From: Roseiarcus sp963730555
GTDB lineage: Bacteria > Pseudomonadota > Alphaproteobacteria > Rhizobiales > Beijerinckiaceae
Reading direction: 5' to 3'
Assembly: GCA_963730555.1 (NCBI GenBank)
Contig: CAVSSS010000017.1
Location: 62,001 to 126,000, forward strand
Length of the DNA: 64,000 nt
Part shown: one piece after another, positions 1 through 9,443 of the stretch
Position numbering within the stretch: position 1 is the stretch's first letter
Layout of the letters: each line of letters opens with the position of its first letter
Position numbers and translations under genes: made by a program
Notes under the pieces: generated by a model
The model's database searches: none
What the model was told of the DNA's origin: nothing
The model's input: the letters and a program-made list of their open reading frames with translations, nothing else

Positions 1-502
1 GCTCGCCGAGCAGAAGAAATTCGGAAGCCTTGGCGCGGCCGAAACGCTGCGGCGCGAGCATGGAGGAGCCGGCCTCCGGCACCAGGCCCAGATTGACGAA
101 GGGCGTCTGGAAGCGCGCTTGCGGGCTGGCGTAGACGAGATCGCAGTGCAGGCAGAGGGTGGTTCCGACGCCGATCGCGAGGCCGTCGACCGCCGCGATC
201 AATGGCTTTTCGAACTCGGCGACCGTGCTGACGAATCGCCATGCCGGAAAATCGCCGGTCTCGCGCAACCCGACGGCAAGAAAATCGCCGATGTCGTTGC
301 CGGCCGTGAACACGCCGCCCTTGCCGTTTATCACGAGCGCGCCGATCTCGGGATCGCGGGCCGCCTCCTCGAACGCCTCGATCAGTTTTTCGTACATCGC
401 GCCGGTGATCGCGTTCTTCTTCTGCGGCCTCGCGAAGGCCGCCGACATCACTGCGCCCTCGCGCGTGACCTCGATGTCGCTTGTCATCGTGTCTTGGGTC
501 AT
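1..502 (-). CDS. Enoyl-CoA hydratase/isomerase (crotonase) family, partial
   Basis: The 3' end lies beyond the left edge. The visible ~167 residues begin MTQDTMTSDIEVTREG and continue with the crotonase core: KKNAITGAMYEKLIEAF, then GVFTAGNDIGDF (oxyanion-hole region), then AAVDGLAIGVGTTLCLHCD. Crotonases hydrate or isomerise enoyl-CoA in beta-oxidation. The ATG at 502 overlaps the TGA of the upstream acyl-CoA dehydrogenase by four bases, so the two are co-translated and probably act on the same acyl-CoA. A second in-frame ATG at 487 is possible. Hydratase and isomerase members of the family cannot be told apart from this fragment. Confidence 0.85.
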   Translation of the reverse strand, partial: MTQDTMTSDIEVTREGAVMSAAFARPQKKNAITGAMYEKLIEAFEEAARDPEIGALVINGKGGVFTAGNDIGDFLAVGLRETGDFPAWRFVSTVAEFEKPLIAAVDGLAIGVGTTLCLHCDLVYASPQARFQTPFVNLGLVPEAGSSMLAPQRFGRAKASEFLLLGE

Positions 503-2287
503 GCGGTCTCCGCCAGGATGGAATCGTAGGGTTCGAGCGCCGCGCCGCCTGAAGCGATGCCGCGCGCCAGCCCCGGCGCGGCGACCGCGACTTTCTCAGC
601 GAAGAAGCGGGCTAGGCCGACGCGCCCAAGCTCATTTCGGTCGCCGTTTGCCGGGAGCGCCTCGGCGGCGAGCCCGGCCTTCGCCAGGCAGGCGCCGCCG
701 AGCGTCAGCCCGAACAAGCGAAGATATTGCGACGCGCCTGACAAGGCCGACTTCTGATCGCCGCCCTGCCACTTGAGCATCATGCGTGTCGTCTCCTCGA
801 GCGCGTCGGCGGCCTCGTTCAGGCGCGCGGCGGTCGCGCCGAAGCTCGCGCCTCCGCGCTCGGCGACGTCGCCCGCGACCGCGCGGATGCCGGCGATCTC
901 GTTGTTGACGGTCTCTCCGCCGGCCAATGGCAGCTTGCGCTGCACGAGATCGATAGCATGGATGCCGTTCGCGCCTTCGTAGATCGCAGCAATGCGCGAA
1001 TCGCGCATATGCTGGGCTGCGCCAGTCTCCTCGACATAGCCCATGCCGCCATGGATCTGGACTCCGATCGATGCCGTCTCGTCGCCGATGTCGGTTGAGA
1101 ACGCCTTGGCGATAGGGGTGAGCAACGCGGCGCGATTGGCGGCGGCCGTTCGCTCATCTTCCGAGCGGGCGTGGTCGGCAAGGTCGAGCGAGACGCCTGT
1201 CAGACAGCAGATCCCGCGCGCGGCGTGGACGTTCGCCTTCATGGTCATCAGCATGCGCTGCACGTCGGGGTGCTCGATGATCGGGGCCATGCCTTCCCCT
1301 TTCATGTCCCGGCCCTGGCGGCGCTCGCGGGCGTAAGTCAGCGCCTGCTGGTAGGCGCGGTCGGAGATGGCGACGCCCTGCGCGCCCACCGCGAGCCGCG
1401 CCGCGTTCATCATCACGAACATGGCGTTAAGGCCGCGATTCTCCTCGCCGATGAGCCAGGCCTTCGCGCCGTCGTGATCGCCATAGGCCATGACGCAAGT
1501 GGGCGAGCCGTGAATGCCGAGCTTGTGTTCGATTCCCGCGCAGCGCAGGTCGTTGCGCGCGCCGAGCGATGCCATCGGCGTTGACCAGGAATTTCGGCGC
1601 GAGGAACAGAGAGAGGCCGCGCGTGCCCGGCGGCGCGCCGGGCAGGCGGGCGAGAACGAGATGCACGATATTCTCGGCCATGTCGTGTTCGCCGTAAGTG
1701 ATGAAGATCTTCTGGCCGAACAGGCGATAGGATCCATCCTCGGCGCGTTCGGCCCGAGTTCTCACAGCGTTGAGATCGGACCCCGCCTGAGGTTCGGTGA
1801 GGTTCATGGTTCCCGTCCACCGCCCGCTGACCATCGGCGGGAGATAGGCGTCCGCGAGTTCGCGCGAGCCGTGCGCCTTCAAGGCCCCGATCGCGCCCTC
1901 GGTCAGAAGCGGGCAGAGCGCGAAGGCCATCGAGGCGCCGTTCCAGATTTCCGTGCAGGCGACATTGACGAGATGCGGGAGGCCCATGCCGCCGAACTCG
2001 GGCGGCGCTGAGACGCCGTTCCAGCCTGCCGCCGCCCAGCGCCGGTAGACGTCGGCGAAGCCGGGCGCGGTTCGCACCACACCGTTCTCATAAGCCGCGC
2101 CGGCGAGGTCGCCGATCCGATTGAGCGGCGCAATTTCCTCCGTAGCGAAGCGCCCCGCTTCCGTGATGATGGACGTAACCGCTTCCCAATCGAGGTCGCC
2201 CATGAGCCCTTGGCTGAGGAGCCCTTGCAGATCTGCGACTGAGCTCAATGAAAAGAGGACGTCATTCACCGGCGAACGATAGGCCAT
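499..2287 (-). pseudogene. Acyl-CoA dehydrogenase, long (~595 aa) type, one frameshift
   Basis: The start MAYRSPVNDVLFSL and the joined length of ~595 residues fit the long acyl-CoA dehydrogenases with an extra C-terminal domain, the group that includes methylmercaptopropionyl-CoA dehydrogenase-like enzymes. Visible motifs are TMNLTEPQAGSDL (flavin-binding loop), ENRGLNAMF and IQIHGGMGYVEETGA-like sequence near the catalytic region. The reading frame changes near 1570, where one extra A separates NADG from SLGARNDLRCAGIEHKLG; removing it restores the family pattern. No internal stop is otherwise seen, so this is either a sequencing indel or a very recent mutation. It is followed by the crotonase gene with a four-base overlap. 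Confidence 0.85.
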
Positions 2288-2440
2288 CTCTCATGCTCCT
2301 CCCTGTCGAAGACGCGGGCGATCGGGTCCGCCCAGGCTCGTTAAGCCGCCCTGGTTGCTGCGGCAGGGACAAAAGAGCTTATGTACAGTCGGGTTTTCGC
2401 GCAACGCAGACCAGACGGAGATATGGCGCTCAACCGCAAA

Positions 2441-3410
2441 ATGACCCGCTTGGCGGACGCAAGCCCTGAGGCGATCGCCAACGCGGCCGAGTGTCTCTGC
2501 GCCGGCGGAACTCGTCGCCATGCCGACCGAGACCGTCTATGGGCTCGCGGCGGACGCGACCTCGGACGCGGCCGTTGCGGCGATATATGCCGCCAAGGAG
2601 CGGCCCGCCATTAACCCGCTCATCGCCCACGTGCTCGACATTGAGGCGGCGCGAGAGCAGGCCGTTTTCAGCGCGGAGGCCGAGACGCTGGCCCGCGCGT
2701 TCTGGCCAGGGCCTCTCACTCTGGTCCTGCCCGTGGCTTCGTGCTCAAGGATCAGTCTGCTGGCGCGCGCGGGGCTCGATACTGTGGCGGTTCGGTCGCC
2801 GTCGCACGAAGTCGCGCGGGCGCTGATCGAAGTGGCGGGCGTGGCCCTCGCGGCGCCTTCCGCCAACCGATCCGGCGCCGTCAGCCCGACGACCGCCGCT
2901 CACGTCGTCGCCGATCTCGACGGAAGGGTCGATTGGATCCTTGACGGAGGGCCGTGCCGCTATGGTCTCGAGTCGACGATCGTCGCCTGTCTGGGCAGCC
3001 GACCCCAGCTGCTGCGTCCAGGAGCGATTACGCGCGAGGCGCTCGAGTCGGCGCTCGCGTCGCCGATTGATTCGGGCGGCGTGTCGCAGAAAGCACCGAA
3101 CGCTCCCGGGCAACTGGCGTCCCACTACGCGCCGAAGGCAGAGCTTCGGCTCGACGCCGCCAGCGCATCATCGAATGAAGCCGTCCTTGATTTTGGCGAC
3201 TCTCTGAAGGGCGCGGCGGGCGCGCGCCTCGATCTTTCGCCGTCCGGCGACCTCATTGAGGCTGCGTCCCATTTGTTTTCCTATTTGCGCGCCTTGGATG
3301 CCTACGGCGCCATGCGGATCGCGGTCGCGCCGATCCCCGCCCATGGGCTTGGCGCGGCGATCAACGATCGGCTTCGTCGCGCAGCCGCGCCCCGCAACGT
3401 CCCGAGCTGA
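2441..3410 (+). CDS. tsaC: L-threonylcarbamoyladenylate synthase (TsaC/Sua5/YwlC)
   Basis: The protein makes threonylcarbamoyl-AMP from threonine, bicarbonate and ATP for t6A37 of ANN-decoding tRNAs. MPTETVYGLAADA, AKERPAINPLI, FWPGPLTLVL and SANRSGAVSPTTAAHV are diagnostic of the YrdC/Sua5 catalytic domain. About 100 C-terminal residues, including PGQLASHYAPKAELRL, form the Sua5 extension, so this is the long form. The uninterrupted frame starts at 2520, but the usual N-terminus (MTRLADASPEAIANAAECLCAGG) lies in the neighbouring frame from 2441 and joins through one extra A at about 2507. The start at 2520 alone would remove the first strand of the domain. Confidence 0.85.
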
Positions 3411-3512
3411 GGGTTAGCCGCGTGGTTAAGAGGAGCCTTGGGAAATGGTGAGGAACCTGGGATCTCCCGCATTGCGGCATGCGGAGATCAGCGGCGACCG
3501 ATCGTTGCAATC

Positions 3513-4422
3513 ATGAACTCAGGATTGAGCTGGGACGAATTTCGACTGGTCAAGTCAGTCGCGGAGGCCCGATCGTTGGTCGGGGCAGCCGAGATTCTCG
3601 GCGTCAATCATTCGACGGTGTTTCGGCGCCTCGCTGCGTTGGAGTCGGCGGTCGGCGCGCGCCTGTTCGAGCGCTCGCGCGCGGGATACGAACCCACGAT
3701 CGCTGGTGAGGAAATGATCGCATTGGCTTCCACGATGGCCGAGTCGGTCCTCGAGTTCGAGCGTCGGGTCGCGGGTCGTGACATCAAGCCTACCGGCGAA
3801 TTGTCTGTGACAACTCCGGAAGCGATCGGCCAGCATTTCATGCCGGCGATCATAGCCCAGTTTCAAACTCAAAATCCGGGCATCGTGGTTGAGCTGACCT
3901 TGTCGAAATCAGTCGCTCAATCTCAGTCGGCGCGACGCCGACATCGCGATTCGCTTGACCAATGATCCGCCGGAAACATTGGTTGGAAGGAGAATTTGCA
4001 CAGGGCGATGGAGCATCTACTGCAGGCGCGACCTGATCGCGGAACTGGGTCCGGAGGCGAGCGATTCGGTCCCGTTTATCGGATTTACTGATAGTTTCGG
4101 CACGGCGCCGTGGCGCCGCTGGATAGAGGCCAACATTCCTCCCGGACAACTGGTCGCCCACGCCAACTCAGCGCATTGTAGGCTCCAGATGGCGCTTCAG
4201 GGTCTTGGAGCCACATTGCTGCCCTGTTTCCTTGGCGACGGGCGCCCCGATTTGACGCGCGTCGGTCCTCTCCTGGCGGAACTCGACTTGGGCCTATGGA
4301 TGCTGACCCATTCCGATCTTCGCCGCTCGGCGCGCGTGCGCGCTTTCATGGATTTCGTCGGGGCGGAGCTCACAAAACATCGGCGCGCAATCGAGGGGGA
4401 GGAAACGGGAGAAGCGGAATAG
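3513..4422 (+). pseudogene. LysR-family transcriptional regulator, one frameshift
   Basis: An N-terminal winged helix-turn-helix (SLVGAAEILGVNHSTVFRRL, then LESAVGARLFERSRAGYEPT) is followed by a LysR-type effector domain (GELSVTTPEAIGQHFMPAI... LVAHANSAHCRLQMALQGLG). The two halves lie in different frames. They join near 3906 if one A of an AAA run is removed, giving NQSLNLSRRDADIAIRLTND, a normal LysR sequence. The start ATG at 3513 matches the family N-terminus; the frame is open upstream to 3438. It follows tsaC on the same strand, and its target is unknown. LysR proteins often control a divergent neighbour, but none is obvious here. Confidence 0.82.
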
Positions 4423-4439
4423 TCTCGCTCAGTCTTACG

Positions 4440-4556
4440 TCCTCAATAGGTCTCATCACCAGTTCGAGAACCGCGCCTCGATCTTTCCTAAGAACGCCGC
4501 GCGGCGTTCGCCGGTTGCGACTACCTCGTCCACTACGACATGAATCATTCGAGGCC
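4440..4556. repeat. Duplicated, partly inverted remnant of the flavodoxin-fold oxidoreductase gene
   Basis: Bases 4440-4507 are a direct, roughly 80 percent identical copy of 7398-7462 (shared CACCAGTTCGAGAACCG and CTCGATCTTTC). On the minus strand this encodes the oxidoreductase C-terminus (FLRKIE.RFSNW). The next ~45 bases (4513-4556) read CDYLVHYDMNHS on the plus strand. That is the segment just before this C-terminus in the intact gene, but inverted. The stretch is therefore a rearranged fragment. Confidence 0.7.
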
Positions 4557-4669
4557 CGCCTCCGAGGCGAGAGCTACAGCGATGTGATCTTGGGCTTGCG
4601 GCCGGCTGAAGGCAGATGAGCGCCAGGGGCGAAAGGACCGCGAGGCCGAAACCGAATTTCCCTTGGTGC

Positions 4670-5086
4670 CTACCGCGTCGGGTTCGGCTCGACTTGGAAC
4701 ACGTCGAGCAGCACCGTATGATTCTTGCCCTGCGGCTCCAACACCAGCGGTTGTCCTGCGGGCACCGCCCAAGAGTCGCCGGTGTGGCGTAGCACTCGCT
4801 GATCGCCTGTCACGCTAACGACGTCGTTGGTCACGAGCGTCGCGATGTAGAAACCGTTGGGGGGAACTTGCACGCGTTTGCTACCGCTCACCTTGATGTC
4901 GCCTAGCGCCAGTCGGTACCTCTGTGCTTGACCGCCCGGCGTCGGAAGTTCAGCCGTCGTCGCGAACCGGACTGTGGAAGCAACGCCGCGAGTCGTTCCG
5001 CCGGCTCTGGACGTGGGTTCCGCCTGCTGCGAAAAAGCGGCGGACGAAGCAAGGACGATCGACGCGAATCCCAGAAATACCTTCAT
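4670..5086 (-). CDS. Exported cupin-like small protein
   Basis: 138 residues with a clear signal peptide (MKVFLGFASIVLASSAAFSQ, cleavage after AFS or FSQ), so it is probably periplasmic. The mature part is a short beta-rich domain with GDSWAVPAGQPLVLEPQGKN near the end, resembling the closing strands of a cupin barrel. No convincing metal-binding histidines are visible. It is the last gene of a three-gene operon, 18 bases behind the beta-propeller gene, and shares overall design with the first gene of that operon. Function is unknown. Confidence 0.65.
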   Translation of the reverse strand: MKVFLGFASIVLASSAAFSQQAEPTSRAGGTTRGVASTVRFATTAELPTPGGQAQRYRLALGDIKVSGSKRVQVPPNGFYIATLVTNDVVSVTGDQRVLRHTGDSWAVPAGQPLVLEPQGKNHTVLLDVFQVEPNPTR

Positions 5087-5104
5087 CGTCGTGGCCTCCC
5101 GCTT

Positions 5105-6726
5105 TCAGGGCGACAGCATGTAGACGTGTCCGCCCTGCGTCGCGACAAACAGGCGGCCGTTCGCGATAGCGGGCTCGTTGCGCAGTCCCGCGGCGTCAGC
5201 GCCATCCGTTAGCGCCACGTCGGCAAGCACCGCCGGCGCATAGACGAGTGAGAATCCAAGCGAAGCGAAGCGCAGCTTGCGACTGGAGTGAGGACCTGCG
5301 AGCATCGAACGCCGGCCGGCGGCGCGACGGCGGGATCGGCGATTGCGACAACATGCCCTTGGTCGGTGGTGATATAGAAGATTCCGTGCGTCGCGGTAGG
5401 AGCGCCGAGGGAGTAGCCATTGCCTCCGTTATGGGGCACATCGGCGATCCAGCGAACGCGATGGCCCGGCGACGCGGCGCAGATGTTGAGGCCGTGCAGG
5501 CGGCCATAACCGTTGGAAACGCCGCCCGCCGCCACGAGCGCCTCGCCGCCAGTCACGATTGCTAGCGTGTTCTGCCAAGTTGCGGCCGGACGCTTGTAGT
5601 CCGTATCCCCGTGGACGTGCGCGCCGCTCGCTGGAAACCGGCAATGGTCGGCGGGCGGGACGGTCGCAGGAAATTGCCAACGGCACTCGCCATTGTTTGC
5701 ATCGAGCGCATATGCCCAGCCATCTTTCATCACCGAAGCGGCGATTCGCCCGCAGCTTGTCCGTGCGAGCGCCACGCCCGCGGCCCAATCGGGATCGTCG
5801 TCGAGTGCGAACGGCACGGGTTGGAATTGCCAGTTGATGGCGCCTGACCTAGCCTCGACGCTGATCATGCTAAGCCCGTGGTTCGGCACTGGCTCGGACA
5901 CCACCCCGTCGCTGGTGTTTCCCGTCGTGAACAGGATATCATCGCGTTCGGCCGCTGGCGCGTTCCAGATACCGCCCCCTCGGACGCTTGTCGCCTCAAA
6001 ATTGAACGCCGGCCTGGTGTGGCCCGTATCCGCGTCGAGCGCGATCAGCTTGCCATTCTGGATCGGATCATCGCCCGCGTCGTGGATGCCGACATAGACC
6101 CTGTCGCCGTGCACAAGCGGCGAAGAATAGGCGATGCGCTCGTGTTGCTCTCCGGTCGCGCCGAAGCTGCACCCGTTGACTCTGGCGACGACGTCGCTCT
6201 TCCACACGAGCGCGCCGGTCGCCTGATTGAGCGAATAGAGTCGCGCGCTGCCACGGCCGCCATCGACACTGGGGTCCGGATCGGGCGCGCCGAAGATGAT
6301 TGACTTGTTGTAAGGGCTCGCGCTCGACAAAACCCCGTATGCGCCAAAGGCCTGCACGTCGCCGACCGAGCCGCAGGAGCCGATCAGGGGCGGCTGTGGC
6401 AGGGGAGGGTAACTCCAGATCAAGGCGCCCGTATTCGCGTCGAGCGCATAGAACCTGCCACTGGTGCTACCGATAAATACGCGACCGTCCATCACGACCG
6501 GCGAGGCGTAAAACATTCCCCCCTCGCCTGCAGCCGTGGGTGGCCATTGCCAGCGGATCGCCAGGCCCGGCACCTTGGCAGGGTCTGCTAGGTCGCTAAA
6601 GTGGCGCTGCTCCCCGCTGCGGGACACATCATTGCGATAGTACTCCCAGTCGTCCGCCGCCCGCGCAACCGTCGCGCAGCCCACGACCCCCGCTAGGCAA
6701 GCGGCCACCCCTGCCGTGCTGACCAT
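5105..6726 (-). pseudogene. Exported PQQ-binding-like beta-propeller protein, one frameshift
   Basis: ATG at 6726 begins a signal peptide (MVSTAGVAACLAGVVGCA, mature start near ADDWEYYRND). About 500 residues of repeated propeller blades follow, for example GRVFIGSTSGRFYALDANTG, RLYSLNQATGALVWKSDV and GKLIALDADTGHTRP. These are tryptophan-docking repeats of the PQQ/BamB type. No CxxCH haem motif is seen, so it is not a full quinohaemoprotein. The frame breaks near 5265; the last blade (FVATQGGHVYMLSP) follows in the next frame and ends at 5105. The gene overlaps the upstream cupin-like gene by TGATG. It could be an enzyme or a scaffold, and the sequence does not say which. Confidence 0.72.
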
Positions 6727-7182
6727 CACCGCGCCTCCACGATATAGAGCCTCAGCAACAGCAGAATCGTCGCCATCGTTCGTGAGCTGGATCGGAACGC
6801 CCGGCTGCACAGAGATTGCCGCGGCGATTTGCAGTTGCTCAGAGCGATCGCCAGCCCGCAAGGTCCCAGCGCCCGAACGTGTGTCGATGAGCGCCGCACC
6901 CGGCAGGGCATCGAGGCGCAGATCCGCCCGGGGGCCGATCAGCATTTCGCGGATAACGATCTGGGTATGGTCCGGGCCTGCTCCCTCGAACAGAACGCGC
7001 GACGCGGTAACTTGCCCGGCCGTCGCCTCGAAGGGATGGGTTGTCGTTTCGCCTACGAAGATCGGCAAGTCCGGCGAAGGAGGCGGCAACTCCCCCAGCC
7101 CCGGCGCCTGATCTTGCCCCCAAGCCGCCGAAACGGCGGTCAACAAGAGCGGGATGACACCCCAATGTGCGGGTCTGCGAAT
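6726..7182 (-). pseudogene. Exported cupin-like protein, first gene of the propeller operon, one frameshift
   Basis: RRPAHWGVIPLLLTAVSAAWG is a signal peptide. The mature protein reads LPIFVGETTTHPFEATAGQV, QIVIREMLIGPRADLRLDAL and SVQPGVPIQLTNDGDDSAV, a one-domain cupin-like fold. Its frame runs without a stop into the beta-propeller gene. One extra base near 6760, if removed, gives SAVLRLYIVEAR followed by a TGA that overlaps the ATG of the propeller gene. I take that as the real end. No ATG, GTG or TTG sits at the expected start: the codon after a good GAGGAGGG ribosome site is ATT at 7182, a rare initiation codon, so the start is uncertain. Confidence 0.5.
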
Positions 7183-7397
7183 CGGACCCTCCTCGAAAAT
7201 AAACTGCTGCAAAAAATCCGTGTGCCGCTGTCGACGACACCCAATGTGGCCGGTAAATACGGGGCTTAACGCACAACTTTCAACCATAAGCTCTGAGATG
7301 GCCGCGGTCTGTGATCGTCATCACAGTTTTGTTTCTTTTTCAGGCTGTATGTTTTTGGCTTCGAAGGTCATACCCCTAAGACGTTGAGACGCTCAGT

Positions 7398-7512
7398 CCG
7401 CCTCCTCGATAGGTATGTTCACCAGTTCGAGAACCGCCCCTCGATCTTTCTGAGGAAGGCCTCGCGGCGCTGAAGCGTCGAATGGTTCATGTCGTAATGG
7501 GCGAGGTAGTCG
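7398..7512. repeat. Source copy of the repeat also found at 4440-4556
   Basis: This is the 3' end of the oxidoreductase gene at 7419 plus its downstream flank. The 7398-7462 part recurs in direct orientation at 4440-4507, and the 7477-7512 part recurs inverted at about 4513-4556. The two copies bracket the propeller operon. Confidence 0.65.
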
Positions 7513-8003
7513 CAACGGACGCCCGGCGCGCAAATCCGACGCATGGAGCGCGTCAAGAAGCGGCGTGGAGGATCGCCCATCATGAACGTCAGCCACCGCG
7601 AGCCGCCATAGGTGCAGACGACGCCGAGCCGCTTGATGTTGTGAAGACAGGGGTTGTACGATCCGTCTTCGCTCAGCGTGAAGCTGACCCCTGGCAAAAA
7701 AACCCTATCGATAAATCCCTTTAGGATCGCCGGAAATCCCATGTTCCAGACCGGGAACGAAAACACGATCGCCTCGGCCGCCAGCAGGCGATCCACATAA
7801 GGAGCGACCTTGCGACGGTTCACGGCGAGGTTGTGGTAGTCGATCCGATCCTGGCGCGACATCACCGGATCGAAGCCTTCGGCATGGAGATCGCAATCGT
7901 CGACCTTGTGCCCTCGCGCGCGCAGGACCTCGACGACCTTCGCGTGCAGGGCTGCGGCGAAACTCGTCTCGACCGGATGGGCGAACAGCACCAGGACGCG
8001 CAA
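7419..8003 (-). CDS. NAD(P)H-dependent oxidoreductase, flavodoxin-fold (NQO1/KefF-like)
   Basis: RVLVLFAHPVETSFAAAL forms the first strand and phosphate loop, followed by AEAIVFSFPVWNMGFPAILKG and CTYGGSRW, all typical of the FMN-binding quinone-reductase-like family. These enzymes reduce quinones or other electrophiles with NAD(P)H. The frame is open upstream into the preceding gene. The family N-terminus fits the TTG at 8003, which sits behind GAGCTTAGG, eight bases past the stop of the FAD oxidase gene. That makes it the last gene of the minus-strand operon starting at 11850. Its 3' end is duplicated at 4440. Confidence 0.75.
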   Translation of the reverse strand: MRVLVLFAHPVETSFAAALHAKVVEVLRARGHKVDDCDLHAEGFDPVMSRQDRIDYHNLAVNRRKVAPYVDRLLAAEAIVFSFPVWNMGFPAILKGFIDRVFLPGVSFTLSEDGSYNPCLHNIKRLGVVCTYGGSRWLTFMMGDPPRRFLTRSMRRICAPGVRCDYLAHYDMNHSTLQRREAFLRKIEGRFSNW

Positions 8004-8010
8004 CCTAAGC

Positions 8011-9443
8011 TCAGCTCTGCGCCGCACGCGACCGCGCCTCGAGGCCGGGAAAGAGGAAGTTCTGGCGCGCGGAAAAGTCAAATTCCGGGTTCTCCCAAGC
8101 GATCATTTTGCCGGGATTGAGCAGCCCTTTAGGGTCGGTCTCACGCTTGAACGCGAGCTGGATCGCGTCGGTCTGTTTCATGCCCCCCTCCTCGAGGGTG
8201 TAGCGGTGGGGGTTGAAGATCATCGCGCCCATGGCTTCGTGGTCCGCGATGATGTCGTTGAGCCGCGCTTCGGTCGTGAACTTGACCAGCGGCAATCCGG
8301 CGAACCCTATTCTACCGTTGAAGCGAATGATCTCGATATGTCCGCGGACCTCATCCCCATAGCGGTCGTGGATCCGCTTGATGACCTCGAGCGCCCGTTC
8401 ACTGGGATAGCGCACCTGTAGGTAAGTGATGCGGGGGTCGACGCGTAAGGCGCGAAGTGTGGTGTGATTCCAGGTCAGTTCGTAGTTGGGCGGGAGGCCG
8501 GCGAGCGTCTCGGGCGAAGCTCGGCTCGAGTTCGAGCAAGATCCGCGCATCCTTGTAGGGCCGAGTGAAAGCTTCAAAGGCGTCGAGCGCATGCGGCGCA
8601 ATCATGAGAATGACGACGCTGTCGCCGGGCGGAATGAGCGCGCGATGCCGCAGAAAATAGTCGTGCGGCGCCGGACCTGCGACGACGGTGACGAGCTTCT
8701 TCAGGATGCCGTCCTGCTCGCCGAGCGCCAAGGCGTAAGCTGTCGCCGCGTCGAAGCCGTCGAAGCCGACGATGACGTCAACCCAATCGTAGCGCGCCGT
8801 AAGCGGCGCCTCGACTTCGGTGATGATTCCGTTGGTGCCGTAAGCGTGCACCGCCTTGTGCAGATCCTCTCCCTTAAGTTCGAGCGCGCGCGGCTCCGCT
8901 TCCATCGTCATGACGCGCAGGCGCAGCACATTGCCAAAATCGCGCAATCCGCCCCATGTGATCGAGCCGACGCCGCCGGATCCGCCGGCCACAAATCCGG
9001 CGATCGAGGCGGTCCCGCGGGTAGACGGAAACATCCGCAATTCCTGGCCTGACGCGGCGGCCGCCTTGTCGACGTCGATGAGCAGCGCGCCCGGCTCGCA
9101 GACGACGCGCCCCCACTCGATCGAGCGGATCTTGTTCATCTCGGCGAGGTTTAAGAGCACGCCGCCCGTGAGCAGGCATCGCCTGGCCGTAATTGCCGGT
9201 CCCCGCGCCGCGTGGGGTGACCGGAATGCCGAGCTTATATGCGGCCGCAAGCACGGCTCGGACTTCCGCTTCGCTGGTCGGCGAGACGACGACATCGGCG
9301 GTCACAGTCTCGAGTTCGCGCTTCAGCACTGGCGAGTACCAATAGAAGTCGCGACTCTTCTGCTTGACCAGGATGGGATTGTCCTCCCATTTGATTGGAC
9401 CGATCTCGGCGCGCAGCGCCGCGATGTCGTAAGCGCGGCTCAT
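8011..9443 (-). pseudogene. FAD-binding oxidoreductase (GlcD/D-lactate dehydrogenase-like), two frameshifts
   Basis: The joined protein (~475 aa) has the PCMH FAD-binding domain: TADVVVSPTSEAEVRAVLAA, then GIPVTPRGAGTGNYGQAMP, TGGVLLNLAEMNKIRSIEW and AGFVAGGSGGVGSITWGGL. A C-terminal FAD-oxidase domain ends in DPKGLLNPGKMIAWENPEFD. Such enzymes oxidise 2-hydroxy acids or similar substrates. Frame changes lie near 9185 (one extra base in ATGCCTGCTC) and near 8510. Its ATG at 9443 overlaps the stop of the amidohydrolase gene by four bases, so it belongs to the same operon and probably acts on a downstream product of that hydrolase. Confidence 0.78.

Noticed and set aside
5209..7287. One 692-residue cupin-propeller fusion protein
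   Set aside because: The fusion appears only because a frameshift removes the upstream stop. An internal signal peptide at 6726 and the TGATG overlap indicate two genes.
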